From: Alphaproteobacteria bacterium
Lineage (GTDB): Bacteria; Pseudomonadota; Alphaproteobacteria; Caulobacterales; Hyphomonadaceae
NCBI GenBank assembly: GCA_018222605.1
Contig: JAAEZZ010000003.1
Span: forward strand, 62,001-126,000
Reading direction: 5' to 3'
Length of the DNA: 64,000 nucleotides
The position numbers were made by a program, and so were the translations under genes. The stretch's first letter is position 1; every line of letters starts with the position of its first letter. Positions 26,112 to 35,457 of this stretch are shown here, piece after piece. A model generated the notes under the pieces. It saw only the letters and a program-made list of their open reading frames with translations, had not been told where the DNA came from and did not search any database.

Positions 26112-27874
26112 GCAGCAAGCCCGCTGAATGCAGTTACAGGCAGAATTTCAAATAGCGCGCCGATTCCCGTACCGCCATTAATGCCCAGCTGAATCGGAGC
26201 CTTACCTGGACCAAACAAGACTTCTACCCACCCGTCGAGAATCTCATTCGATACATTGTTGTAGCGTTTTACCCGTCTCTCCCGCACGAAATCCTTCGCA
26301 GCCTGCAAATCGTCTGGCGCCGTGTTTTCGTCATCGTCGAAGATAATACTCGGATCAAGCATGATCCAGAGCCGATCAAGTCGGTAATCGAGCCGCACGT
26401 CGCATGCTTCAGCCCAGCTTATACCGCCGCCTAATTCACCGTTGAGCCGCCCAGTTGCTTTGACAAGCTTCTGGCTGTTGAACTTGAAAAACCCTTTATC
26501 TGTTCGAAACATTGAGCGCGATCCCCGTTTCACGAGATCAAGACCACAAAAACTTGAAAGAGCTCGGAACAGCGCGTCGCGCAGCAGGCTGCGTTCCCCC
26601 GATTCGAACAGCAATCGGTCCGCTAGGATACCATGCATATCAAAGCTCTTAATATTGTGATCCCCAAGCACCCGCTTGATCTCCACATCATCACCATATG
26701 CAAGGACACCTTTGCCGATTCGCGATGCCAGAAGATCTGATCCTGCTTCGGATATGGCGGCTTGAATCTCCTTTGCGCCGCCGATGTCGCAATCTACTAG
26801 GCGAGCAGTTTTTGGGTATTCTAAAACAGGAATTGCATTGGTGCGCACAAACGGTGTTCGCCAGGTTCGGGCACTGAGATCGATCGGACGTGGTCTGATT
26901 TTTCGTTTGTCGTCTAGCTTAATTGACAACTGCTCGGTCTGAGGAAGGTATCGAACGATATCGGAGAGTAATTCATCAAATCCGCCATATCTGACGAAGC
27001 TCGCATCGATGCCGGCGGCCTTCGCATCCAGTATCAAGGATTGCACACTAGCGTAAGGTGTGTCCTGCTCGCGTACGAACCAAAATAAGCCGTTAGGAAA
27101 ACCTACCCCCTCGTTGACGGCTTCTCGCAGCACGTCCATCACGGACGCATCCCGCCCGCTATATCCTGTCACGACAAGACCTTGATTGCGGCACGCGTCG
27201 AGGAGGATGCGACGCATGTTTTGATCCTGAGCCAATAATTCCCCACTCGTGTTCTTAAGCGCCTCCGAATGAAAATCACCGTGGAGCTTGGCATAAATCG
27301 GCCACTGTTGGTCCGCAAAAGCACGAGAGATTTTTGTCGGTTCTCCTAGATCGCCGATAGTTAAAACAGTTGTTGTTTCGAACACCGTGTGGATTGCATC
27401 TTCAACGAGCCGATCAAAATTCGTCGTCCAAATTATCCGCACCATGTCTTTCTTGACGAGATGAGCCAGCGCATGGTGTCCATAACTCGGTTTTGCGTCG
27501 CGCATCGCGTTCGCGATATATCTCTGTCGGTCCTGTGCCTCTGGATAAGTCTGCTCGAAGTAGACTGCATATTCCTCTTCGCTGCCACTCGCCGGATTGC
27601 TGGTTTCCTTGTCAAAATAGTTCTGAAGAATTTGGCGAGTACGTTCATCACCTAGATCAGAGACAGAGGAGGCAGCAACGCTCTTCGCCGAGCGATAAAG
27701 CCGAGCCTTGAAGTCCCAGATCATGTCGTTCGCCGTCCTAATCCCAGAAGCACGAGACGCTCCCGCTCCTAGTAGCCACATGATCCCGGAGGCACGCTGC
27801 TCAAATTTCCGAAGAAAAGTTGCGAGATCCAGCAACTCATCTGGGCGCATCTCAGACAATTCATCTGCGGACAT
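26108..27874 (-). CDS. SIR2-APAZ protein, NADase effector of a short-Argonaute system
   Basis: About 588 residues from ATG 27874; in-frame ATGs at 27952 and 27976 could extend it. The N-terminal SIR2 domain has LLGAGAS (34-40), IWTTNFD (Asn152) and AKLHGD (His198), the nucleotide and catalytic residues of defence NADases. The C-terminal ~280 residues fit the APAZ domain that binds short Argonautes. On recognition of plasmid or phage nucleic acid the pair depletes NAD and kills or stalls the cell (established for SPARSA). Lower GC than the ICE backbone suggests separate acquisition. Confidence 0.9.
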   Translation of the reverse strand: MSADELSEMRPDELLDLATFLRKFEQRASGIMWLLGAGASRASGIRTANDMIWDFKARLYRSAKSVAASSVSDLGDERTRQILQNYFDKETSNPASGSEEEYAVYFEQTYPEAQDRQRYIANAMRDAKPSYGHHALAHLVKKDMVRIIWTTNFDRLVEDAIHTVFETTTVLTIGDLGEPTKISRAFADQQWPIYAKLHGDFHSEALKNTSGELLAQDQNMRRILLDACRNQGLVVTGYSGRDASVMDVLREAVNEGVGFPNGLFWFVREQDTPYASVQSLILDAKAAGIDASFVRYGGFDELLSDIVRYLPQTEQLSIKLDDKRKIRPRPIDLSARTWRTPFVRTNAIPVLEYPKTARLVDCDIGGAKEIQAAISEAGSDLLASRIGKGVLAYGDDVEIKRVLGDHNIKSFDMHGILADRLLFESGERSLLRDALFRALSSFCGLDLVKRGSRSMFRTDKGFFKFNSQKLVKATGRLNGELGGGISWAEACDVRLDYRLDRLWIMLDPSIIFDDDENTAPDDLQAAKDFVRERRVKRYNNVSNEILDGWVEVLFGPGKAPIQLGINGGTGIGALFEILPVTAFSGLAA

Positions 27875-27976
27875 TTCGGTACCTTCGACATCAACGGCAT
27901 GCCACTTCGGTACAAACCCTCGTATGCGGCCATAAACGATAAGTTGAAGCATGATACATTGATTCCGGATCGTCAT

Positions 27977-28200
27977 CCAGCGATAGCCCGTGGCGCCGGA
28001 GTTGCGGCTTATTCTAAATGCATCTTAAGCATTCCGGGCGACCCGACTCTCATCTCTCCTCAACAAGATTTTCTGACCTCCGAATTCTTCCCGGAACTTC
28101 ACGCTCGCCGCCTTACTGTTCCCAAACCTTCAGAATACCCCCCTATTTCCCCCAATTCCCTCTCTGGAGACTGAGGCCCTGATTGGTCAGGTTCTGTGTC
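27977..28200. other. gap before the coupling-protein gene
   Basis: About 220 bp. The lower-GC defence island appears to end near 28,140. No hairpin terminator is obvious. The promoter of the virD4-trb operon presumably lies here. Confidence 0.4.
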
Positions 28201-30264
28201 ATGAAACATGGCACAAACCTCTTCTGGCAGATCCTCCTCGTCTTGGCTGTTGTCCTCACGGCGCTCTGGTGCGCAACGGAATGGACGGCATGGTCGCTTG
28301 ACTGGTCGCCCCGGCTCGGTGAGCCGCTCTTCGTCATCCTGGACATGCCAGTCTATGTGCCGTGGGCCTTTTTCGGCTGGTGGTATTCCTTCGATGCCTA
28401 TGCGCCGGATGTGTTTGACCGCGGCGGACTTATCGCCGGTTCGGGCGGGGTTGCTGCGATTGTGATTGCGGTGACTGGGTCGATCCTCCGCGCACGCTGG
28501 GACAAGCGGGTCTCAACGTTTGGTTCGGCACGCTGGGCTGAGAGCAAGGATCTGCGCAAGTCGGGTTTGCTGAAGCCTACAGGCGTATTCCTCGGCCAAG
28601 CTGAGGGTTCTTATCTCCGCCATGACGGCCCCGACCATGTTATGGCGTTTGCCCCGACGCGGTCCGGCAAGGGCGTCGGGCTTGTCGTGCCCACCCTACT
28701 CTCCTGGCCGCATTCTGTTCTTGTACACGACATCAAGGGCGAGAACTGGCAGCTGACAGCCGGCTGGCGGTCGGAATTCTCCCACTGTTTGCGGTTCGAT
28801 CCGACCGATGTGGCCTCGGCTCACTTCAATCCCCTGATGGAAGTGCGTAAGGGCCCCTGCGAAGTGCGGGATGTCCAGAACATTGCCGACATCCTGGTCG
28901 ACCCTCAGGGCAAACTCGGTGATCTCGGGCACTGGGTCGACAAGGCGAACTCGCTCCTCGTCGGGATCATCCTGCATGTCCTCTATGCCGAGCGGGAAAA
29001 AACGCTGGCACGGGTGGCGAGCTTCCTCGCCGATCCCGACCGGACGTTTCGTACGACCCTGTCGATCATGCTGCGGACAAACCATCTCGGCACGGGAGAT
29101 GCACCAAAGGTTCATCCCGTTGTCGCCGAAACAGCCCGTGAACTGATGAACCAGTCGGAGAATGAACTCTCCGGTGTGCTTTCGACGGCGCTTCGGTTCC
29201 TGTCGCTATACCGCGACCCTGTGATCGCGGAAGTGACCTCGCGGAGCGATTTCCGGATCGAGGACCTTGTGTCCGGCGACCGGCCGCTGTCGCTCTACCT
29301 GGTCGTGCCGCCCTCGGACCTGTCGCGCACGAAGCCGCTGATGCGCCTTATCCTGAACCAGGTGGGCCGGCGCCTGACCGAACATCTCGAAGTGCGCCCG
29401 TCGGTCTTGGCGCGTGGCAAGTCGCTTATCGCGAATATGCTCGGGGCATGCGGGCTCGTCTCGCCTGAGCTTGCTCTAGCCGAACCAAAATCCCGCCGGC
29501 GGGTCCTGTTCATGCTGGACGAGTTCCCTGCCCTCGGCCGGCTCGACTTCTTTGAAAGCGCTTTGGCCTATATGGCAGGCTATGGTCTCAAAGCCTTCCT
29601 GATCGCGCAATCGCTCAACCAGATCGAAAAGGCCTATGGCCCCTCGAATGCGATCCTAGACAATTGTCACGTCCGGGTGGCGTTCGCGACCAATGATGAG
29701 CGGACGGCCAAGCGGATTTCCGATGCGCTCGGCACCAAGACCGAACAGCGAGCGATGAAAAATTATGCCGGCCACCGGCTTGCGCCGTGGCTGTCCCACA
29801 AGATGGTGTCGCGCCAGGAAACTGCCCGCCAATTGTTGACCCCCGGTGAAGTGATGCAGCTGCCGTCCGATCAGGAACTTGTCCTTGTCGCAGGGTCGCC
29901 GCCGGTGCGGGCCCTAAAGCTTCGCTACTATGAAGACCAGAACTTCACCGAGCGCCTCAAAGATGCGCCTGCCTTCGCGGCCAGCATTCCGGACGTGCGG
30001 GTCGATGATTGGGGGTCCGAAGTCCGCGCCATCCATGAAGACCTGATGCAGGCAGCCGAGCTCGATCCTGAAGTCGAGGGCCTTGGGCCTCAGAAGGCAC
30101 GCGATGCGGCCGAGGATCGCGCACGGGTCTCAGCACCCACGAAGCCTGGCAGGTCTCGGGCACAGGCGCGCAATCCCCTGCAGGCCAGCCTCTTCGATGC
30201 GCTGGTACAGGCCGACAGTCTCGAACAGGCGACCGGCATTGACCTGACGGGGAGTGGCGAATGA
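28201..30264 (+). CDS. traG: VirD4/TraG-type coupling protein
   Basis: A 687-residue inner-membrane ATPase that brings the relaxase-DNA complex to the secretion channel. Two N-terminal membrane segments (about 8-28 and 45-95), Walker A APTRSGKGVG (151-160) and Walker B region FMLDEFPALGRLDFF near 435. Length is standard. The ATG overlaps no upstream gene; an upstream GTG at 28183 in the same frame is less likely. It heads the copG-trbBCDEJLFGI run, whose genes mostly overlap, and is separated from the relaxase gene by the defence island. Confidence 0.93.
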   Translation: MKHGTNLFWQILLVLAVVLTALWCATEWTAWSLDWSPRLGEPLFVILDMPVYVPWAFFGWWYSFDAYAPDVFDRGGLIAGSGGVAAIVIAVTGSILRARWDKRVSTFGSARWAESKDLRKSGLLKPTGVFLGQAEGSYLRHDGPDHVMAFAPTRSGKGVGLVVPTLLSWPHSVLVHDIKGENWQLTAGWRSEFSHCLRFDPTDVASAHFNPLMEVRKGPCEVRDVQNIADILVDPQGKLGDLGHWVDKANSLLVGIILHVLYAEREKTLARVASFLADPDRTFRTTLSIMLRTNHLGTGDAPKVHPVVAETARELMNQSENELSGVLSTALRFLSLYRDPVIAEVTSRSDFRIEDLVSGDRPLSLYLVVPPSDLSRTKPLMRLILNQVGRRLTEHLEVRPSVLARGKSLIANMLGACGLVSPELALAEPKSRRRVLFMLDEFPALGRLDFFESALAYMAGYGLKAFLIAQSLNQIEKAYGPSNAILDNCHVRVAFATNDERTAKRISDALGTKTEQRAMKNYAGHRLAPWLSHKMVSRQETARQLLTPGEVMQLPSDQELVLVAGSPPVRALKLRYYEDQNFTERLKDAPAFAASIPDVRVDDWGSEVRAIHEDLMQAAELDPEVEGLGPQKARDAAEDRARVSAPTKPGRSRAQARNPLQASLFDALVQADSLEQATGIDLTGSGE

Positions 30265-30722
30265 AGCCCCGCATCCAACCCTATATCTCACCAGAGAACT
30301 ATCACTCGCTCAAGGCCATGGCCAAACGCCCGGGTCTTTCTGAAAGCGTCATCGTTGACCGGGCGCTAACGGCCTACAGGGCAGGCGAAGCGGAGAACAA
30401 GCGTGAAGCCGCGATCAATCGCCGACTCGACCGTCTGACGCGCCAGTTCGGGCGGATCGAACGGGATAATTTGGTCATTGCCGAAACGCTCGCGACGTTC
30501 GTGCACTATTTCCTGACGGTGACACCGCCGGTGCCTGCCAACCAGGTTGAGGCAGCCCGCGCCAAGGGCGACATGCGGTTTGACCTCTTCGTCCGGCAGG
30601 TCGCCGAGGCCCTCCGCTCCGGGCAGCGCATTCTCCAGAACGCCGTCGAGGACGTGACGGCAGAAGCAGCTCCCCTTGAAACCCACCCTGAGCATTTGAA
30701 TGGGGAGCGGGCCGATGCGTGA
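30261..30722 (+). CDS. CopG/ribbon-helix-helix family protein
   Basis: A 153-residue protein with an N-terminal ribbon-helix-helix motif (PRIQPYISPENYHSLKAMAKRPGLSESVIVDRAL, residues 3-37) and a helical tail. CopG-like proteins occupy this slot between traG and trbB in many ICE trb operons, where they may repress the operon or act as a transfer accessory. It overlaps both neighbours: ATGA with traG, and the trbB ATG lies 8 bp before its own stop ends. Confidence 0.85.
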   Translation: MKPRIQPYISPENYHSLKAMAKRPGLSESVIVDRALTAYRAGEAENKREAAINRRLDRLTRQFGRIERDNLVIAETLATFVHYFLTVTPPVPANQVEAARAKGDMRFDLFVRQVAEALRSGQRILQNAVEDVTAEAAPLETHPEHLNGERADA

Positions 30723-31740
30723 GGTTGAGAGTCTGACACGCACCCGCGCCATGCTGGTGACAGCGCTGGGAACCGAGATCGTGGCGGCACTGGAGGATCC
30801 GTCCGTCGTCGAGATCATGATCAATCCCGATGGCAAGCTCTGGATCGAACGGCACGGGTCTGGCCGGGCCGAGTCCGGGTTGATCATCACCGCTGGCGAC
30901 GTGGAGCGCGTCATACGGCTGGTCGCAAGCCATATGGGCCGCCGCGTCGATGCGGCCTCTCCCATCGTGTCAGCAGAGCTGCCAATGGGCGGAGAGCGGT
31001 TCGAAGGCGTCCTGCCGCCGGTGGCGCCGGGGCCTTGTTTCTCGATCCGCAAGCCTGCCGGGCGGGTGATCGCTTTGGATGAATATGTCGCCTCCGGCGT
31101 AATGGCGCCGCATCATGCAGAAGCCCTGCGGCAGGCCGTTCTGCACCGCGAGAACATTCTCGTCGTCGGCGGCACGGGCTCCGGCAAGACGACACTCGCC
31201 AATGCGCTGCTCGCCGAGATAGCCCAGACAGGCGACCGGCTCGTCATCCTCGAAGACACGCGCGAATTGATCTCGACTGCGCGCGATGCCGTGCAGCTGC
31301 GGACGCAGCCGGGTTCGGTGACGCTCGCAGACCTTGTCCGCTCGACCCTGCGCCTCCGGCCCGACCGGATCATTATCGGCGAAGTGCGCGGCGCCGAAGC
31401 GCTCGACATGCTGAAGGCCTGGAATACCGGCCATCCGGGCGGGGTCGCCACCCTGCATGCAAACTCGGCCCATGGCGGCCTCTCCCGCCTCGAACAGTTG
31501 ATCGGCGAGACTTCGGCCCAAGTGCCGCACGATCTCATCGCCGAGACGATCGATTGCGTCGTCTACATCACGCGTCGGGCCGGTGCGCACCGGGTCGAAA
31601 CGGTCGCGCGCATGAACGGGCTCGGGCGTCAGGGCTATGACCTCATCCCCGTCCAGCCAGACCTGCAGCTCGTCCTGCCGAGCCTGCCCTTTTCCGAACC
31701 GCTTCTCTCCACCGCTCCCGAAAGGATACATCCAAAATGA
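30715..31740 (+). CDS. trbB: conjugal transfer ATPase TrbB (VirB11-like)
   Basis: A 341-residue hexameric ATPase at the cytoplasmic base of the T4SS. Walker A GGTGSGKTT (152-160), Asp box VILEDTRE near 180, and Walker B region RPDRIIIGEVRG near 220. ATG 30715 is chosen because it overlaps the CopG stop; an upstream in-frame GTG is not preferred. First of nine trb genes in a compact operon. Confidence 0.94.
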   Translation: MREVESLTRTRAMLVTALGTEIVAALEDPSVVEIMINPDGKLWIERHGSGRAESGLIITAGDVERVIRLVASHMGRRVDAASPIVSAELPMGGERFEGVLPPVAPGPCFSIRKPAGRVIALDEYVASGVMAPHHAEALRQAVLHRENILVVGGTGSGKTTLANALLAEIAQTGDRLVILEDTRELISTARDAVQLRTQPGSVTLADLVRSTLRLRPDRIIIGEVRGAEALDMLKAWNTGHPGGVATLHANSAHGGLSRLEQLIGETSAQVPHDLIAETIDCVVYITRRAGAHRVETVARMNGLGRQGYDLIPVQPDLQLVLPSLPFSEPLLSTAPERIHPK

Positions 31741-32048
31741 ACAGAGATATAATCAAAGCCCTGAGCTTGACGGCGTTCGTCGCAGCGCTCGCCTTCCCAG
31801 CTCATGCGGCTGGCTCCGGCATGCCCTGGGAAGCCCCACTGCAATCCATTCTCGACTCCATCGAAGGGCCGGTCGCCAAGATCCTCGCAACGATCGTTAT
31901 CATCCTGACCGGCCTCGGCCTTGCCTTCGGCGAGAGCGGCGGCGGAATGCGCAAACTGTTGCAGATCGTGTTCGGTCTCTCGATCGCCTTTGCCGCGACC
32001 TCGTTCTTCCTCTCCTTCTTCTCGTTCGGCGGCGGGGCAACGCTCTGA
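31737..32048 (+). CDS. trbC: conjugal transfer pilin TrbC (VirB2-like)
   Basis: A 103-residue prepilin. Signal peptide with cleavage likely after AHA (about residue 24), then two hydrophobic spans (about 40-60 and 70-90) separated by GESGGGMRKL. The mature protein is the pilus subunit, probably cyclised by the TraF peptidase encoded upstream. ATGA overlap with trbB; its stop overlaps the trbD ATG (TGATG). Confidence 0.92.
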   Translation: MNRDIIKALSLTAFVAALAFPAHAAGSGMPWEAPLQSILDSIEGPVAKILATIVIILTGLGLAFGESGGGMRKLLQIVFGLSIAFAATSFFLSFFSFGGGATL

Positions 32049-32320
32049 TGGCTGACACGCGCCCCCTGCCGCCTGGCTTTAGCGTGCCTGTGCATCGCTC
32101 ACTCACCGCGCCGATCCTGCTCGCAGGCGCGCCACGGCTTGCGACCATCGTCAACGGCACGCTGGCGGCCGCGCTTGGCATCGGCCTGCAGCTCTGGGGC
32201 GTGGGGCTCGTCTTCTGGATCGTGGCGCAGGGCATCTGCGTCTTCGCCGCCCGGCGCGATCCGCAATTTGCCGACGTTCTGATCCGGCATGTCCGGCACA
32301 GGGGCTATTACGCATGCTGA
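32048..32320 (+). CDS. trbD: conjugal transfer protein TrbD (VirB3-like)
   Basis: A 90-residue inner-membrane protein. N-terminal PLPPGFSVPVHRSLTAPILLAG is the family signature, followed by two membrane segments (about 30-70) and RDPQFADVLIRH. It anchors the TrbE ATPase. Start at 32048 by coupling to trbC. Its stop overlaps the trbE ATG (ATGCTGA). Confidence 0.92.
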   Translation: MADTRPLPPGFSVPVHRSLTAPILLAGAPRLATIVNGTLAAALGIGLQLWGVGLVFWIVAQGICVFAARRDPQFADVLIRHVRHRGYYAC

Positions 32321-34743
32321 ACCTTCGTGAATACCGCCAGCGTCCGACAAGCCTTGCAGATTATCTCAAATGGGCCTGCCTCATTGCGCCCGGCATTGTC
32401 CTCAACAAGGATGGCAGCCTGCAGCGCACGATCCGCTATCGCGGGCCCGACCTTGAAAGCGCGACCCCCGAAGAACGGGTCGCGGTCACGGCCCGCATGA
32501 ACAATCTCCTCAGCCGGTTCGGCTCGGGCTGGGCCTTGCATATCGAAGCGGGTCGCAGGCCGTCGGTCACCTATCCGGAAAGTGTCTGGCGCGATCCGGT
32601 GGCCTGGCTCGTGGACGAGGAGCGCCGCGCAGCGTTTGAGGAAGCCGGGCGCCATTTCGAGACCGACTGCTACCTCACCCTCACCTGGATGCCGCCGGCG
32701 GACCGGACGGCAAGGATCGAACAGCTCTTCATCGAGGATCCGGCGGAAGCCCCGGCGGCGTTCTGGAGCGAGCATCTCGTACATTTCGAAACCGAAACAT
32801 CCCGGGCGCGCGACATGATGGCGGACCTGATGCCGGAAGCGCGCTTTCTCGATGATGATGAGACGCTGACCTATCTCCATGCCTGCATCTCTACGGCGCG
32901 CCAGAACGTAAATGCCCCTTTGCTACCGATGTGCCTCGATGCGCTCCTGGTCGATACGCCACTGACCGGCGGGCTCAGCCCACGCCTTGGCGAAGAGACA
33001 TTGAAAGTCCTCACCATCAACGGGTTCCCGGCAACCGGCGAGCCGGGACTGCTCTCCGAACTTGACCAGCTCGGTTTTGCCTATCGCTGGGTGACGCGGT
33101 TCCTGCCCCTCGACAAGCCCGAGGCGGAGAAGACGCTGAACGCCTATGTCCGCAACTGGTTTGCAAAGCGCCGGTCGCTGACTTCCTACTTGCGGGAAAT
33201 CCTCACCAACGAACCGGCCACGTTGCTGAACACAGATGCGGACAACCAGGCAGCCGATGCGGACGAAGCCCTGCAGGCGCTTGGCGCAGGCCATGTCGCG
33301 TTCGGATACTGCACGACGGCGATCGTGGTCCGGCATGCGGATGCCGCGATCGCCGAAGACCAGATCCGCGCCGTTGAGCGCGTGATCCGGGGACGCGGCT
33401 TCACCTGCGTGACGGAGAGCGTCAACGCGGTGGAGGCCTGGCTCGGCACGCTGCCGGGCGAGGCCTACGCCAATGTCCGCCAACCGCTACTCAACACAAT
33501 TAATCTCGCCCATATGGCGCCCCTCTCGGCGCTCTGGGCTGGTCCGGAGCGTAACACCCACCTCGATGGCCCCCCGCTGCTGATGGCCCGCTCTGCCAGT
33601 TCGACCCCGTTCCGGCTGGTCACGCATCAGGGTGATGTCGGGCATATGATGGTGGTGGGGCCGACGGGCGCTGGTAAGTCGGTGTTGCTATCTCTCCTGG
33701 CGTTGCAGTTCCGTCGTTATCAAGACGCGCAGGTTTTCATTTTCGACAAGGGCGGTTCGGCACGCTGCGCGACGCTCGCGCTCGGCAGAACCTGGTATGA
33801 TCTGGGTCTCGATGGTGACCTCGCGTTCCAGCCTTTGCGGGATTTAGGCAGCGAATCTGGTATCGCCTCAGCGCAAGCCTGGGTGCTCGGCCTGATTGTT
33901 CAGGAGAACGTCACGGTTACCCCAGAGGTGAAACAGGCCATCTGGACCGCGCTGCAAAGTCTTGGCGCGGCACCGGTCTCTCAACGCACGCTGACGGGCC
34001 TTGTAGCACTGGTGCAGTCGTCAGAGCTCCGGCAGGCGCTTGAACCCTACACGCTGGCCGGTCCCTATGGCGCCCTGCTCGATGCCGATGAGGACAGTCT
34101 GGCTAGAGGAGATATGCTCTGCTTCGAAATGGACGCGCTGATGCAGGACAAGCGTCTGGCAGCGCCGGTTCTGGCGCATCTCTTCACGACGCTCGAAGCC
34201 CGGTTTGACGGCAGGCCGAGCCTGCTGATCCTCGACGAGGCCTGGCTCTTCCTCGATCATCCCATGTTTGCGGGGCGCCTTCGCGACTGGCTGAAGACAC
34301 TCCGCAAGAAGAACGTGTCCGTCGTGTTCGCGACGCAGAGCCTGTCGGATGTCTCCACGAGTTCGATTGCGCCGAGCCTGATCGAAAGCGCGCCGACGCG
34401 CATCTTCCTCGCCAATGCGCGGGCCGAAGAGCCTTCGCAGCGGGCGACGTATGAAGCTTTCGGGCTGACAGCCCGACAGGTCGAACTGATCGCACGGGCC
34501 ACGCCGAAGCGAGACTATTATGTTCAGACACCGGACGGAAACCGGCTGTTCGATCTCGACCTCGGGCCAGTGGCCCTCGCCTTTTGCGCGGCCGGTTCGA
34601 AAGCCGACCAGAAACTGATCTCGGAGATTTATGCCGCGGCCGGAGCGGAGGGTTTCGCGCCGGCCTGGCTGGACGCGTGCGGGCTCCATTGGGCCGCAGA
34701 CCTGATCGAAACAAGAGGAGAGATGCCATGCGCCGCCGAATGA
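32314..34743 (+). CDS. trbE: conjugal transfer ATPase TrbE (VirB4-like)
   Basis: An 809-residue ATPase that powers pilus assembly and substrate transfer. The N terminus MLNLREYRQRPTSLADYLKWA is typical. Walker A GPTGAGKSV is near residue 449 and Walker B LLILDEAWLFLDHP near 635, followed by ATQSLSD. Full length for the family. The 3' end overlaps trbJ by 16 bp. Confidence 0.95.
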   Translation: MLNLREYRQRPTSLADYLKWACLIAPGIVLNKDGSLQRTIRYRGPDLESATPEERVAVTARMNNLLSRFGSGWALHIEAGRRPSVTYPESVWRDPVAWLVDEERRAAFEEAGRHFETDCYLTLTWMPPADRTARIEQLFIEDPAEAPAAFWSEHLVHFETETSRARDMMADLMPEARFLDDDETLTYLHACISTARQNVNAPLLPMCLDALLVDTPLTGGLSPRLGEETLKVLTINGFPATGEPGLLSELDQLGFAYRWVTRFLPLDKPEAEKTLNAYVRNWFAKRRSLTSYLREILTNEPATLLNTDADNQAADADEALQALGAGHVAFGYCTTAIVVRHADAAIAEDQIRAVERVIRGRGFTCVTESVNAVEAWLGTLPGEAYANVRQPLLNTINLAHMAPLSALWAGPERNTHLDGPPLLMARSASSTPFRLVTHQGDVGHMMVVGPTGAGKSVLLSLLALQFRRYQDAQVFIFDKGGSARCATLALGRTWYDLGLDGDLAFQPLRDLGSESGIASAQAWVLGLIVQENVTVTPEVKQAIWTALQSLGAAPVSQRTLTGLVALVQSSELRQALEPYTLAGPYGALLDADEDSLARGDMLCFEMDALMQDKRLAAPVLAHLFTTLEARFDGRPSLLILDEAWLFLDHPMFAGRLRDWLKTLRKKNVSVVFATQSLSDVSTSSIAPSLIESAPTRIFLANARAEEPSQRATYEAFGLTARQVELIARATPKRDYYVQTPDGNRLFDLDLGPVALAFCAAGSKADQKLISEIYAAAGAEGFAPAWLDACGLHWAADLIETRGEMPCAAE

Positions 34744-35453
34744 TTGCCCTTATGCTCGGATCGGTCTCCACATTTGGGCTGGTCGCGCCCCCCGCCCATG
34801 CCCTGTTCGGCGTCGGCGATGTCGTGATCGATCCGACAAACCTCGTGCAGAACATCCTGACCGCCACGCATACGCTCGAGCAGATCAACAACCAGATCCA
34901 GCAACTCCAGCACGAGGCGCAGATGCTGGTGAACCAGGCCGAGGACCTGAAGCGCCTCGACTATGCTTCGATCGAGCATCTGAAACGCCTGCTCGAACGG
35001 ATCGACACGCTGATGCGCGAAGCGGGCGAGGTGACCTATGAAGTCGAGGAGAGCGGGCGCCAGTACCGCGAAGCCTTCCCGGAAACGTACGAAGACCTCT
35101 CCAATGAGGAAATCGTCGTCGAAGCCGCAGACCAGTGGCGGATCAGCCGGGACGCGTTCCGGGCCTCGATCCAGGTCCAGTCGGGGATTGTGACCTCGAT
35201 TGCGGAATCCCGTGAGACGCTGAGCGACCTCGCCCGCGAGAGCCAGGCGGCAACCGGCAACCTGTCAGTCGCCCAGGCGGGTAACCAGCTCGTCGCACTT
35301 TCCGTCGAACAACAGATGCAGATGCAGCAATTGATGGCGGCGCAATACCGGATGGTGGCGCTCGAAGAATCCCGCCGGGCGGCCATCGAGGAACAGGCCC
35401 GCATTCGTCACAAACGCTTCCGCGGCGACGGCGTCGCCTACAGGCGGGATTAG
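34728..35453 (+). CDS. trbJ: conjugal transfer protein TrbJ (VirB5-like)
   Basis: A 241-residue periplasmic pilus-tip type protein. Signal peptide MRRRMIALMLGSVSTFGLVAPPAHA, then a long helical region with coiled-coil character (LEQINNQIQQLQHEAQMLVNQAEDL, about 48-72). AGGAGAG precedes ATG 34728 inside the end of trbE. The entry-exclusion gene trbK that often follows is absent: trbL begins 4 bp after the stop. Confidence 0.92.
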   Translation: MRRRMIALMLGSVSTFGLVAPPAHALFGVGDVVIDPTNLVQNILTATHTLEQINNQIQQLQHEAQMLVNQAEDLKRLDYASIEHLKRLLERIDTLMREAGEVTYEVEESGRQYREAFPETYEDLSNEEIVVEAADQWRISRDAFRASIQVQSGIVTSIAESRETLSDLARESQAATGNLSVAQAGNQLVALSVEQQMQMQQLMAAQYRMVALEESRRAAIEEQARIRHKRFRGDGVAYRRD

Positions 35454-35457
35454 GGCC

